Of a DNA stretch of 64,000 nucleotides, positions 27,152 to 37,976 are shown piece by piece (position 1 is the stretch's first letter; every line of letters begins with the position of its first letter). The stretch is from Trichormus_B sp936914905. Its GTDB lineage: Bacteria > Cyanobacteriota > Cyanobacteriia > Cyanobacteriales > Nostocaceae. Both the position numbers and the translations under genes were made by a program. The notes beneath the pieces are model-generated. The model saw nothing but the letters and a program-made list of their open reading frames with translations, did no database searches and had not been told where the DNA came from. The stretch is from NCBI RefSeq assembly GCF_039871975.1, contig NZ_JBDPLL010000001.1; one strand, written 5' to 3'.

Positions 27152-27800
27152 TCAACTAGTTGTGGCAACAGCAGCTAAACTAAATACAGAAATGCTACTT
27201 TGATAAAGTGTGTTAACAATAGATTTGGTGTTTGCAGCTGTAGTATAAATACCATCTATTAACAGTACTAGTGCATCTGGATGATGACAGCTAAAATCTT
27301 GTCCTATGGAAAAAGCATCGGCTATATTTTGTTCTCCCTCAGACCTAGGTACACTAAACTGGGCCTTAGTTTCTTTAATTCTAGCTAAACCATTTGCTTT
27401 TAATTTTCAATCCGTTGTTTGGCAGAAACCTTCAGCTATGAGTGAGGTTTGGTTGTGCTCTCGTTCTTTGAGTTTTTTGGTGTGGAGTGGTATGGGTACA
27501 ATTAGATGTTTTTTATTTAATTGAGGAGTATTTAACAACCATGCTACTCACAAGCAATTACCTAAAACGTGCCCAATTTCGGGGTGATTTTCATATTTCA
27601 TAACTGCGATCGCTATTTTTAATGAACCTCCATAACTTCCCCAACTTCCCCAACTAAAAACTAGTAATGGTTATTGCCATAAATACTTAGGACTTTTAAG
27701 TAACCCGTTTGCAGTTGTTTAGTACAATTTTAACAAATCTCTCTCTGTGTAATGAGCTAACAGATATGGTAGTTGTCTTGTAAAAAAAAGATTGAGTAAA
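27152..27800 (-). pseudogene. comF: ComF-family phosphoribosyltransferase, decayed
   Basis: Reading the - strand recovers ComF blocks in order: zinc-ribbon part (REIC then NCTKQLQ), WGSYGGSLKIAIAVMKYE, VPIPLHTKKLKEREHNQTSL, GLARIKETKAQFSVPRSEGE and the PRPP-binding stretch LVLLIDGIYTTAANTKSIVN (family LLVDDIYTTGAT). At least four in-frame stops and one frameshift (near 27690) are present, and the PRPP motif itself has lost its second Asp and Gly-Ala-Thr. ComF proteins are needed for natural transformation in several bacteria. The stop at 27152-27154 is the natural end (AVATTS). The N-terminal limit is approximate. Confidence 0.85.
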
Positions 27801-28552
27801 TTTTTGGACATACTCCCAAACCCTGAGACTGATATTCTTCTATGATATTTTTCTATATATATATTCCTGATATATATTCCTGATATTTTGTAGTGAATCG
27901 TTCGTTACCGTCAACCCACCAAACCCGGATATGTGTATCAATTGTTTTCATATAGTTGGACTGCTTCTTTTAAGACAGTGGCTATTTCAGTCCAAATTTA
28001 CTGAAAGTCATCTTTATTAATCGCTAACTTTATTTGTTGTAATAAATACTTTCCTAAATCTAAATCCTGCACATTTAGTAGAAGATACATTTTGCAGATT
28101 TTTACAGCTTTCTTACCCCTATTAACCCTATTAATAGGATAATATGCCCCGTACCTACTATCTAATGTTAGTGTTCAACTCCCCAAAACTCTCCTCCAGA
28201 TCCTATATAATATTTCTCGATTTCTAACATATCTCTGTCTGCCTTGTCAGTTTTCTAACCCAAACTATATTCTGATCTGATAATACATAACTAAATTACA
28301 GATGCTGCTGGTATGCAGTCCTTCGGTTCCCAATCACGAATTACAAAATCCTGGTAATATTGTTTTATGACTTATTTTTTTATACCATAGGATTATGAAT
28401 TATACAAAATAAAACTGTAGCCTACAGTTTTATGTAGCCTACATATTAAAGCTACTATAAATCAAAATTCCTTCTTCTCAAGAGTTGCATATATTAAAAT
28501 AATTGATACACTTGTTCTTTGAGCATCTCTCAACAGTTAAGCAGCGCCCATA
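27801..28552. other. Intergenic region upstream of smc
   Basis: I see no gene or remnant. There is a short tandem repeat (ATATATTCCTGAT twice, about 27860-27885) and AT-rich sequence; the smc promoter is presumably at the right end. Confidence 0.5.
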
Positions 28553-31500
28553 ATGGTGCATATCAAGCGCGTTAAACTTACAAACTTCAAATCCTTCGGC
28601 GGTACTACTTCTGTCCCTTTACTGCCGGGGTGTACTGTAATATCTGGACCAAATGGTTCTGGTAAATCAAATATTCTCGATGCTCTGCTGTTTTGTTTGG
28701 GACTAGCTAGTTCTAAGGGAATGCGGGCTGAACGTTTACCAGATTTGGTGAATAATGCCCAAAAGCATAAGGGGCGTTCTTCGTTGGAAGCCAGTGTGAC
28801 GGTAACGTTTGATTTATCAGATATAGTCTCACGCAGAAAGCTAGAGGCGCAGAGTCAGGAAGTAGAGGAAGTAGAGGAAGCAGGGGAAACAGGAGACATT
28901 GTGGAGGAACAGGACAATAATTCCCAGTCGCGAGTCGCGAGTCCCGAGTCCCCAACAGAATGGAGTGTTACTAGACGCTTAAGGGTAACACCGCAAGGAA
29001 CTTATACCTCGAATTATTATATTAATGGTGTTTCTTGCACTCTGACTGACTTGCATGAGCAATTACAGGAACTGCGGGTATATCCTCAAGGGTATAATGT
29101 GGTGTTGCAGGGTGATGTCACTAGCATTATCTCGATGAATGCGCGGGAACGTCGGGAAATTATTGATGAGTTGGCTGGGGTAGCGGCTTATGATCGGAAG
29201 ATTATTCAAGCTAAGTCAGTTTTGGATGAGGTGAAAGAAAGGGAAGACAATTGTCGGATTATTAAGACTGAGTTAATTGTACAGCGTGATCACTTAGGTC
29301 AAGATAAGGCAAAGGCAGAAAGATATCAAAAGTTACGGACCGAATTTGTTCATAAGCAGTCTTGGGAAACTGTGTTATCCTGGCGTTCTCTTCAAGCACA
29401 GCAGGAAAAGTTAACAGCACAAATTCAAGCTGGTGAACAATCTTTTACGTACTTTACCAATCAACTTCATACTGTTAACTTGGACATTTCTCAAAAAACT
29501 CTTCAACTTGAGGAACTTAATTCTCTTGTGAAAGCTTTGGGGGAAGAGGAACTTTTAGCAGTTCAGTCTAACCTCGCTATTCAAGAAGCAGAACGCAAGC
29601 AATTTCAACGTCACCAGCGGGATTTAGAAACGGCTTTAAAAGAATTTGCAAGACGTTTGATTCAAACTCAGCAAGAAATTCAAGAATATCAACTTTCTCT
29701 GTCAAAAGCTGTTCAACGACAAGATGTGGAAACTGCACAGGTAATATTATTTCAACAACAACGAGATGAAACTCAACAAGCTTTAGAAGCTTCTCGTCAA
29801 GCGGCGGAGGAAATTGCTTCGGCTTCGGAAGCTTGGGTACAACAACAAACGGCCTTAAATCGCCAAATTGAAACTTTACTGCAAACTCTCGAACCTCAAC
29901 GCACTGAACAAGCACAACTGCAAGAAAGAAATACTCAGTTACAGCAACTCATTCATGAAGAATTGGAGTTAATTGCGACTTTAGAACCGGAATTGGCAGA
30001 AAAGCAAGTTGAATATAATCAACTGGAAACGGAACTTAATGCTTCTACCGTGGCTGTTCAAAATTTAGCTGACAATCTGGCAGAGACGGAACAACAGTTA
30101 CAAATTCAACAGGAAACTCAAAAGCGACTTTTGCAAGAACAACGGGAAAAACAACGCCAGTTAGATAAATTGGAAGCCCAGACCCAAGCACAGCAGGAAG
30201 TTCAGGGTACACAAGCTAGTAAGATCATTATTCAATCTGGTTTACCTGGTTTGTGTGGGTTGGTGGTACAGCTTGGTAAGGTGGAATACCGCTATCATTT
30301 GGCTTTAGAAACTGCAGCAGGTGCGCGTTTGGGACATATTGTGGTCGAAGATGACAGAGTTGCATCTGCGGGGATTGAGTTGTTAAAACAAAAACGTGCT
30401 GGGAGAGCGACTTTTTTACCTTTAAATAAAATTCAAGCCCAAAAATTTGCCCCAGATTTAACTTTGTTTTATGCGGATGGGTTTGTTGAATATGCTATGA
30501 ATTTGGTAGAGTGTGATCGCCGTTATCAAGAAGTTTTTAAGTATGTATTTGGTAATACGGTAGTTTTTACAACTTTAGAAAAAGCCAGAAAACAAATTGG
30601 TCTTTATCGTATTGTAACCCTAGATGGTGAATTATTGGAAACTAGCGGTGCAATGACAGGAGGAAGCAATACTCAACGTTCAGCGTTGAAATTTGGTACA
30701 GGTGAAGCAAAGGAATCGGAAGAAGTAACCAGTTTAAAGAAAAGATTGCCAGATATTGACCGCGTTTTAGATCGTTGTCTAGAAGCAATCTCTAATTTAT
30801 CTACCTGGAGTAAGAAACTTTACCAAGAATTAACAGAAGCACGTCAAGCACGACGGGAACAGCAGTTACGTTTAGAACAGTTAAAGAAAGATATCAAGAC
30901 TTTAACCAGGCAACTAGAAACTGCACGGGGTCAATTATCCCAAAACACCGAAAAACTTACCACTGCAGAAACTCGTCTGGAAAACTTAAATAGGGAATTA
31001 CCAGATTTAGAAAATCAATTGCAACAATTAAGACATAGCTTGTCAGAGTTAGAATCGTCTCAAACTCCTAGCAAATGGCAACAAATCCAGGCAGTAATTA
31101 AAACTCAGGAGCAACAATTACAACAAAAAGAAACCTCATTAAGGGATGCAGAACAACAATTGAAGAATTTAGAGAATCAACGACAACGTTTACAAGAAAA
31201 AACAGAAGAAGCTCAGATGCGAGTTATTGAATATCGACAAGAACAGACAATAGTTAACAATCAACTGGCAACAGTTACTAGTCAATTAACAGAACTGAAT
31301 AGCCAAATTACAGCCATTCAAGCCAGCCTGAAGCAATTACAAGAGAGATTAGGAGAAGAGAAAAAGAAACGGGATATAACAGAAAAAGCACTGCGATCAC
31401 TCCTCCTGCGACAACAACAATTACAATGGGAATTAGAGAAACTTCAAGAAACCCAAGAACAACGGAGAGAAGACCTAACCTCATTACAAACTCAATTGCG

Positions 31501-32206
31501 GGATTTAGGCAGAGAATTACCCAATCCCCTCCCAGAAGTTCCTGCTGAAGTTGACTTAGAAGAATTGCAAAAAGAATTGAGAAGTCTAGCCAAACGCCTA
31601 CAGACAATGGAACCCGTCAATATGCTAGCATTGGAAGACTATGATAAAGTCCAAAATCGTCTCCAGGAACTGACTGACAAGTTACACACCCTAGAAGCAG
31701 AACGGACAGAACTATTATTAAGAATTGAAAACTTTACCACCTTACGTCAAATCGCCTTTAAAGAAGCCTTCGATGCAGTCAACAAAAACTTCCAATCAAT
31801 TTTCGCCACCCTTTCCGAGGGTGACGGATACCTGCAACTGGATAATACAGAAGATCCCTTTAACAGCGGTTTAAACCTAGTTGCATACCCCAAAGGTAAA
31901 CCAGTACAGCGTCTTGCTTCCATGTCTGGTGGAGAAAAATCCTTAACAGCATTAAGTTTTATTTTCTCCCTACAACGCTATCGCCCCAGCCCATTTTACG
32001 CCTTTGACGAAGTTGATATGTTTTTAGATGGAGCAAACGTCCAACGATTAGCTAAAATGATTAAAAAACAGGCACAACAAGCCCAGTTTATTGTTGTGAG
32101 TTTACGTCGTCCGATGATAGAATCGGCCGAGCGCACAATTGGCGTAACTCAAGCCAGAGGAGCCAATACTCAAGTATTGGGTATTAAGTTACAATCCTCT
32201 AGTTAA
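28553..32206 (+). CDS. smc: Chromosome partition protein SMC
   Basis: The 1217-residue protein has the SMC layout. Walker A GPNGSGKSN is at residues 32-40, a first coiled coil at about 190-520, a hinge at about 550-700 (SGLPGLCGLVVQLGKVEYRY...GGSNTQRSALKF), and a second coiled coil. The C-terminal ATPase half has signature LASMSGGEKSLTALSF and Walker B FYAFDEVDMFLDGANV. It compacts and helps segregate the chromosome. Unusual is an acidic low-complexity insert in the N-terminal head (about residues 98-140, SQEVEEVEEAGETGDIVEEQ) that resembles translated repeat DNA. The PRC-barrel gene follows at 131 bases. Confidence 0.97.
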   Translation: MVHIKRVKLTNFKSFGGTTSVPLLPGCTVISGPNGSGKSNILDALLFCLGLASSKGMRAERLPDLVNNAQKHKGRSSLEASVTVTFDLSDIVSRRKLEAQSQEVEEVEEAGETGDIVEEQDNNSQSRVASPESPTEWSVTRRLRVTPQGTYTSNYYINGVSCTLTDLHEQLQELRVYPQGYNVVLQGDVTSIISMNARERREIIDELAGVAAYDRKIIQAKSVLDEVKEREDNCRIIKTELIVQRDHLGQDKAKAERYQKLRTEFVHKQSWETVLSWRSLQAQQEKLTAQIQAGEQSFTYFTNQLHTVNLDISQKTLQLEELNSLVKALGEEELLAVQSNLAIQEAERKQFQRHQRDLETALKEFARRLIQTQQEIQEYQLSLSKAVQRQDVETAQVILFQQQRDETQQALEASRQAAEEIASASEAWVQQQTALNRQIETLLQTLEPQRTEQAQLQERNTQLQQLIHEELELIATLEPELAEKQVEYNQLETELNASTVAVQNLADNLAETEQQLQIQQETQKRLLQEQREKQRQLDKLEAQTQAQQEVQGTQASKIIIQSGLPGLCGLVVQLGKVEYRYHLALETAAGARLGHIVVEDDRVASAGIELLKQKRAGRATFLPLNKIQAQKFAPDLTLFYADGFVEYAMNLVECDRRYQEVFKYVFGNTVVFTTLEKARKQIGLYRIVTLDGELLETSGAMTGGSNTQRSALKFGTGEAKESEEVTSLKKRLPDIDRVLDRCLEAISNLSTWSKKLYQELTEARQARREQQLRLEQLKKDIKTLTRQLETARGQLSQNTEKLTTAETRLENLNRELPDLENQLQQLRHSLSELESSQTPSKWQQIQAVIKTQEQQLQQKETSLRDAEQQLKNLENQRQRLQEKTEEAQMRVIEYRQEQTIVNNQLATVTSQLTELNSQITAIQASLKQLQERLGEEKKKRDITEKALRSLLLRQQQLQWELEKLQETQEQRREDLTSLQTQLRDLGRELPNPLPEVPAEVDLEELQKELRSLAKRLQTMEPVNMLALEDYDKVQNRLQELTDKLHTLEAERTELLLRIENFTTLRQIAFKEAFDAVNKNFQSIFATLSEGDGYLQLDNTEDPFNSGLNLVAYPKGKPVQRLASMSGGEKSLTALSFIFSLQRYRPSPFYAFDEVDMFLDGANVQRLAKMIKKQAQQAQFIVVSLRRPMIESAERTIGVTQARGANTQVLGIKLQSSS

Positions 32207-32336
32207 AGGGAATACCAAATAGGTATAGATAAAAGCTAAGAAGTCTACCAATTAGCAATTAGTAATCCCCTTGATTGAGTATCTGTTAAAAATGGTTTAT
32301 AGATAAACCAGATTCGAGATCAGGACTCCGTATAGA

Positions 32337-33326
32337 ATGACCTCTCAACAAGTTATTAGACGTTCCGATATATTAAACACCCAGGTAATTACCCGCGACA
32401 ATGGCAAGCGGTTAGGCATTGTCAGTCAAGTTTGGGTTGATATTGACCAAAGAGAGGTTGTGGCGCTTGGTTTACGAGACAGCCTGATCTCTATTTCTGG
32501 GCTACCTCGCCAAATGTATCTCAATAGTATCAACCAAATCGGTGATGTCATCCTAGTGGATAACGAAGATGTGATTGAAGATATTGAAGTTGAAGCCCTT
32601 AGCAACCTTATGAACTGGGAAGTTATCACCGAAACTGGGGAAGTATTAGGTAAAGTAAGGGGATTTAAGTTTAATGGAGAAACAGGAAAAATTTACTCCA
32701 TCGTCATAGCATCTTTGGGATTACCCCAAATACCCGACCAAATTTTGAGTACCTACGAAATCTCAATAGATGAAGTTGTCAGCACTGGACCAAGTCGGTT
32801 AATTGTCTTTGAAGGTGCAGAAGAACGAGTTAACCAGTTAACAGTCGGCGTTCTAGAACGGCTGGGTATTGGTAAAGCACCTTGGGAAAGACACGCAGAA
32901 GAAGAATATGGCTATTCTGCTCCGCGTGTAGTTTCCCCACCCAACCAGTTACCTAGCGGAGTAGTATTACAACCACCTAAGCCCAAAGTACGCGCTCCTG
33001 AAGCTGTTGCAGAAGAAGAGCAGGAATGGACAGAAGATTATGTGGAAGAGGAAAGACTACCCCGACGAGTTATGCCAGCCCGTTCCTACGAATCAATTCA
33101 ATATGAAGAAGACGAAGAAGATAACTGGAGTGAAGCGACAGGTACAGATAGGTATCAAGCCCTACCAAGATATGCACCTGAACGTCCTAAGAAGGGATAC
33201 TCAGACGATTACGACGATTATGACGATGTAGAAGGTGATGCTTGGGAAGATACACCTAAGCCTGTGAATATTCCCAAAAAAGTGAAGGAAAGACAGCCAG
33301 AATACGAAGAAGAAGGCGGATATTAA
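32337..33326 (+). CDS. PRC-barrel domain protein
   Basis: The 329-residue product has two PRC-barrel domains (residues about 5-75 and 90-165; RRSDILNTQVITRDNGKRLG and NWEVITETGEVLGKVRGFKF). A long, disordered, very acidic tail rich in Glu, Asp, Tyr and Arg follows, with DDYDDYDDVEG near the end. PRC barrels act in RNA processing and photosynthetic complex assembly; the exact role of this cyanobacterial form is not known to me. It follows smc on the same strand. Confidence 0.88.
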   Translation: MTSQQVIRRSDILNTQVITRDNGKRLGIVSQVWVDIDQREVVALGLRDSLISISGLPRQMYLNSINQIGDVILVDNEDVIEDIEVEALSNLMNWEVITETGEVLGKVRGFKFNGETGKIYSIVIASLGLPQIPDQILSTYEISIDEVVSTGPSRLIVFEGAEERVNQLTVGVLERLGIGKAPWERHAEEEYGYSAPRVVSPPNQLPSGVVLQPPKPKVRAPEAVAEEEQEWTEDYVEEERLPRRVMPARSYESIQYEEDEEDNWSEATGTDRYQALPRYAPERPKKGYSDDYDDYDDVEGDAWEDTPKPVNIPKKVKERQPEYEEEGGY

Positions 33327-34046
33327 TTTTACTTAACCCCACAACAATGAGTCATAGGAAGTATTTATAACAAAAGTTAAAAGTGAAATGCTTGCTATGA
33401 ATTAGTTTTGGTATTTTGGAATATCCCAACTAGGGCTTGCTGAAAAAGAGAATTTAGAATAAAAAAGAGGTATGTTAAGGAATACAACCCAAATTCCGCA
33501 CCCACAAGTTTCACACCCTAACAAAAGGGATGTATTCAGTACATAAAAACTAATTACTGAGAGAATTGACTAGAATTCATTGGAGCTCAATAAGAATTAT
33601 TACTATTAAGTAGTATATACAGTTAATGAACATAGCTAAGTACAAATAATGAACATAGCTAAGTACAAAATGTTGGTTCTTAGGTTATTTTTAAGTTTCT
33701 TTCCCACCATCTCCTGGATTAACTAAAATTTAAATACCAGAATAATGGCTTGTATATTTTTCCTATAGCAGATTACAGATCAGTGAGATAAAGAATCTAA
33801 ATTGAAAGCTAGACAGCAAGAGAGTTTTACTCCTGACTCCTGCTGTATCTTTTGCTATTTGGCAACTTTTATGACCTTTTGTAAGGGTTCTACTGCAGCT
33901 AAAACTTGCGACTGACTATCAAGGAAGACTAAAAGAAAAAATCCTACTAACCTAGGCAATTGATTGAAAGTTTGTGACTTTAACCTAATTGTATTTAACA
34001 ATAAATATTGTATAGCACATGTTTAAACAGTATTCTCAAAACTCAC
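33327..34046. other. Intergenic region with repeats
   Basis: No gene is seen. It holds a 23-bp tandem duplication (33624-33669), a copy of the dispersed repeat CTAGACAGCAAGAGAGTTTT (33812-33831) and a lone GGCTTGCTGAAAAA sequence near 33434 that resembles the end of an insertion element. Confidence 0.5.
33624..33669. repeat. 23-bp perfect tandem duplication
   Basis: TAATGAACATAGCTAAGTAC plus AAA occurs twice head to tail with no mismatch. It is too short to be an array and is probably a slippage product. Confidence 0.9.
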
Positions 34047-34802
34047 CTAAAGTGGCTTTTGCCTCGGTATACCCACAGCACGAGGAAAATCAAAAGATGT
34101 ATTTTTCACCTTTCGCAAATATAAATAATGACGAATACTTTTATTTAAAGGAGTTGTAAATTCCTCAATTAATTCAACTATTCCACCTAACTGCTTAACT
34201 GCATTTTCTAAAGTTTGGTTTTCTTCCTCTGTCCAACTTCCCCTATAAATTACAGCTAAACCACCTTTTTTCACCAAAGGTAAGCTATATTCAGCACAAG
34301 CAGAAGCGCTACCAACAGCACGAATAACAGCTAAATCATAATTTTCTCTATGGTCATTTTTATGTCCTATTTCTTCAGCTCTCCCTATAAGAGTTTTAGC
34401 ATTTGTCAGAGAGAGATTACTTACAACAGTATCAATAAAATTTATTTTTTTACGAGTAGAATCTAAGAAAGTTACATGACAACTGAGAAAAATAATACAA
34501 ATTGCTACACCAGGAAATCCTGCACCTGTACCAATATCAATGACAGATGCATTTTGACTCAAAAAAGGAATAAATTGCTGTTTTGGTGCAATTCCCTTTA
34601 AAGAATCCCAAAGATGTTTTTCCCAAAATTCTTCAGGTTCAGTAATCCGAGTTAAATTAAGTTGACGATTTCCTTCTAAAATTAACTCATACAACTGCTG
34701 AAATTGTCGTTGTTGTTGATTTGTAGGTTGCCAATTAAAAGTTTGTTGCCATATTTTTGCCATTTCTGGCAAACTAGCTACAGGTAAAGATTCTAAATTC
34801 AT
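34047..34802 (-). CDS. rsmG: 16S rRNA (guanine-N7) methyltransferase RsmG
   Basis: The 251-residue protein is RsmG (GidB), which methylates G527 of 16S rRNA using S-adenosylmethionine. Family motifs present are LNLTRITEPEEFWEKHLWDS, the SAM-binding VIDIGTGAGFPGVAICI, FLDSTRKKINFID, and YDLAVIRAVGSASACAEYSL. The C-terminal tail RHYLYLRKVK is followed by a short extra FPRAVGIPRQKPL. It stands alone between decayed regions but is intact. Confidence 0.95.
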   Translation of the reverse strand: MNLESLPVASLPEMAKIWQQTFNWQPTNQQQRQFQQLYELILEGNRQLNLTRITEPEEFWEKHLWDSLKGIAPKQQFIPFLSQNASVIDIGTGAGFPGVAICIIFLSCHVTFLDSTRKKINFIDTVVSNLSLTNAKTLIGRAEEIGHKNDHRENYDLAVIRAVGSASACAEYSLPLVKKGGLAVIYRGSWTEEENQTLENAVKQLGGIVELIEEFTTPLNKSIRHYLYLRKVKNTSFDFPRAVGIPRQKPL

Positions 34803-35333
34803 TTTTACTTAGTCAGTTGTTTGCGTGTCAGTATTCAGAATACAGAATGCCAAAGAAATTTTCAAGCCTCTAACCTGTTAAAAGACTGTAATTATATATA
34901 CTGGTTATTACTAAATGTATACCAATATACTCTTCTAATTCTTTAGAATAGTGAATTAAACAACCCCTAAACTAGAGTTACAGGTTATTTAATCCACTAT
35001 CCTTAATGGAACAACTCATCAGTTCTATTCGTAGTAAGTGAATATTTTATCAGTAGGGTATAAGGGGTATAAACCTCATAAAGAAAGCTTTTTAGGTTCT
35101 TTCTGACCCCCTCAACTTAACAGGATTATCAATCCCGTGATCGCTTTCCATAGGTAAAATATCTCGACCATCCAACATATTCTGAATAATGGTAAATTGA
35201 GGTTTCCCAAGTCAGCATAGCTTAAATTAATATGGTGACAGCATTAGGAAGAATGAAAACCAAGCGAAAAGTAATTATACTTTCTGCACCGACATCTAGT
35301 TAAGGCAGCCGACTAGACCTACATCTTGCACCG
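34803..35333. other. Intergenic, nothing recognised
   Basis: No gene or clear repeat is seen. It precedes the decayed devBCA remnant and may include its old promoter. Confidence 0.5.
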
Positions 35334-36185
35334 ATGAAAATTGATGGAGTTAAATTACACAGTATTTTACCTAAACCCTTGATTTACCTATGGAAACGAA
35401 TCAAAATAAGGTGGCCTTATCGCCCATATTTTTATGGTTCCCTGGGTTTGTACGGGGACGTGCAAGATATGAATCAACTTTTTGTCAAAGAAGGCGATAA
35501 AGTTAGAGCCAGACACGTCATACCCATTTTAGTTAACTGTCCCTGTCTCGAACCTGCTTATAAAGAAGCACAAGCAGTGGTGACAATTGCTCAGATAACC
35601 CTCGAAGAAGTCCAATCAGGTGCAATATTTGGAGAAATAGAAGCCTAAAAAGCCAGAATTACCAGAATATAAGCCTAAAATTTAGGGGATTAAACTGGAT
35701 AAAAAGAAACCGTAGCAAGATTAGAAGCACAATGGCAAGGTGAAACCACTGCAGAACACGTAACAATTAATAGGCTACAAGCAAAAGTCACAAATACTCA
35801 GGTTAAATTGTAACGATACCAGCAACTTTACAAAGACGGAGCAACTTCTCAGTCTTTTTTTAAAAGTAAAAACCTGAGTGTGGATACTATTACGCAACAA
35901 TTGAGTGAAGTTAAAGCAAACCTCAATTGTATTGATAGTAAGGGGAGAAAGCAAATTACCCAAGCCAAAATCTCCCTAACCCAGACTAATGCCACTGGTA
36001 GCAAACAAATAAGTTCTGCCCAACCCAAGCTACATTAAACTAAATAAGCGAAGTCAACCTCACCATAGCCGCAGTACAACAAGCAAAGGTAAATTTAGAC
36101 AAACTGATGTAAAGGCTCCACAAAACAGCGTAATATTTTGATGTTCACAGCCGTGTTGCTCCCAGTGTAAAGTCAGGCGAAGTTA
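35334..36185 (+). pseudogene. devB: DevB-like exporter adaptor, decayed
   Basis: The first 104 codons are open, including DMNQLFVKEGDKVRARHVIP, the lipoyl-type half of a DevB/HlyD adaptor. Later blocks in shifted frames read LEAQWQGETTAEHVTINRLQ, RYQQLYKDGATSQS and QLSEVKANLNCIDSKG, the coiled coil of DevB-type proteins. The last recognisable piece is FDVHSRVAPSVKSGEV, which joins directly to DevC-like sequence. Many stops and frameshifts occur. DevBCA-type exporters include the one that secretes heterocyst glycolipids, but several paralogous sets exist per genome, so loss of this set need not block heterocysts. Confidence 0.8.
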
Positions 36186-36770
36186 TGTATATTGCTTTAG
36201 CAACTTCGAAGAATCCGCAAATAAAATGCAAAACTACAGTTCAAGTGATCGCTTTTAATCCTGAACAACCTGCATTAAATATACCAAACGTTAATACTCA
36301 ATGAGATAAGATTTAATTACCTGATAATTCTCTTTTTGATTGTGGTGCAAGAGGAGATTATGATCGAGTTTTTAGCCAGATAGATGGTGGTAAAACTGCC
36401 AGCACAGAAATAGATAAGTAGGTGTGCGGAAAAATTTATAACTATACTCATGACGAATGTAGAAAAGCAGAGTAAACCAATTGCAATAGTCTCAAGCTAT
36501 TCATACTTCATCAGATATTTTGTATCTGTATTCACCTAATTAAGCGGATAATTTATCTTAGTGGACTATTAAACTTACGAGTATCATTTATTACAAATAA
36601 AACATTAATTTCTAGCGATGAAAACTTTTTACAGATCTTTGCCATAAGATAAGTAGGAAATATCAATCTCGGTTTAAGACCCTACACATGTGTTTTAAAT
36701 AGGGACGATCAAATTGTGGTTAAGCAACAGCGCAACCCAAAAAAATTTTGATAATTTTAGTTTTCTTTAC
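36186..36770 (+). pseudogene. devC: DevC-like permease, decayed fragment
   Basis: Readable DevC blocks are YIALATSKNPQIKCKTTVQV, IAFNPEQPALNIPN, LPDNSLFDCGARGDYDRVFS, QIDGGKTASTEID and, in another frame, LISSDENFLQIFAIR and VGNINLGL. The N-terminal third of DevC and the C-terminal third of DevB are missing at the junction near 36185, consistent with one deletion fusing the two genes. Downstream, the transmembrane half is also not recognisable. Confidence 0.75.
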
Positions 36771-36810
36771 GTTAACGCAAGGTATATTAATGTCAAATTA
36801 ACGATTGATT

Positions 36811-37325
36811 ATGGAAACTACTAATGTATCCAGACTAGTAAGTTCCACCTAAAGACTACTTTTATAAAAAAGTACGAATCCACAAACAAGTTTTTTTTAA
36901 AAATAATCTGACCATTAATTCAGGTTAGATAGTCATCATAACTGGTTTATATAGTTCTGCTAAAATTACCTTATTAACCTTAGCAGGTGGAATACTTCTT
37001 GCTCAATATGAGAGTTTACTAAAATTAGTTAATGAACTGTTTACCGCTAATGCTCAACAACTAAACTAAGCGCGACGCAGCAATGGTTATATTTTCAATC
37101 TCATGATTTACATGCGAGTTTAACAGCAATTTAAAATGTAAAAGTGGTTTTAAAATTGTAATCGAAAATATCAACTCGAGAAATACTAAACCCTTCAGGA
37201 GCAATATTGGCAAAAGTAGGATTAGGAAACAAATTTAATTACTATCCACTTAATTTATAACGGGGACAAAAATAAATAGTTGCCATCACACGTGCAATTA
37301 GTCAGTTAGCTGGAAATTGTTTACC
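36811..37325 (+). pseudogene. devA: DevA-like ABC ATPase, decayed
   Basis: Starting at METTNVSRLVSS, the frame-shifted translation recovers the ABC core. The Walker A region survives only as VIITGLYSSAKITLLTLAGG (family VIMTGPSGSGKTTLLTLIGG), followed by GYIF and the Q-loop region, and NYYPLNL then RGQK in place of the LSGGQKQ signature, then VAITRAISQLAGNCL. Key Gly and Lys positions are lost. The remnant stops before Walker B, where sequence switches to a Rpn-type nuclease remnant. Confidence 0.78.
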
Positions 37326-37762
37326 ATAAGTTTGATATTATCTGCTTGTGGGAACAATCAACAGAGGAATTTCTGACTGTTACCGTTTTATTACCATTTG
37401 CCATACTGACTAATTACCATGCTGACTAAGAAAAATGATCCTACAATGCTATTAACCCAAGTATCACAAGCAGTTAAAGCAATTACCAATTAACGGCTAC
37501 AAAGAAATATAGCTGCTGCTACTGGCGTTTTAGCAGGTCTAGTTTTAAAGAAAGATGTAATTAGGAAGATTTTTAGGAGTGAGATTATGCGCGAATCAAT
37601 CATTTATCAAGAAATGTTAGGAGAAGGTAGGGCGAAGGTAAGGTAGAAACAACTAGAAAGCTGCCTTTAAACTTGTTAAGAATTGGTATGAGTTTAGAAC
37701 AAATTACTGAAACTGCGGAATTATCTCTTAAATAAGTTTAGACCTTACAAAAAGAAATTTAA
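37326..37762 (+). pseudogene. Rpn-family (PD-(D/E)XK) nuclease/transposase remnant
   Basis: Pieces in several frames read LPFAILTNYH, NDPTMLLTQVSQAVKAITN, NIAAATGVLAGLVLKKDVIR, SEIMRESIIYQEMLGEGRAK and LNLLRIGMSLEQITETAELS. This is the C-terminal half of cyanobacterial Rpn/PDDEXK proteins, which often end with MRESVIYQEIL...GMSLEQI. The N-terminal nuclease core is absent. It abuts the devA remnant, so a deletion or insertion joined them. Confidence 0.72.
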
Positions 37763-37976
37763 CATTATCAAATTTAACTAAACTAGTTGTAAGTTGGGTT
37801 AAGGTAAATAAAATATGATTGGGGATACAGATTAATTGCTTCTCCTTAAGAATTCAGGAGTTAGGAGTCAGGAGTCAGAATGTTTGAGAAACTGGTTAAT
37901 TATCAAATAGGTATTCTTGCTGTTAGCTTGAAAAGACTAACGGCTAATGGCTAATAGCTGAATGCTTACAGTTCTG

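Noticed and set aside
27306..27524. Plus-strand open frame of 72 codons
   Set aside because: It is the antisense of the comF remnant, which is recognisable on the minus strand.
33624..33669. CRISPR-like array
   Set aside because: Only two head-to-tail copies without spacers; no cas gene in the window. No other CRISPR-like pattern was found.
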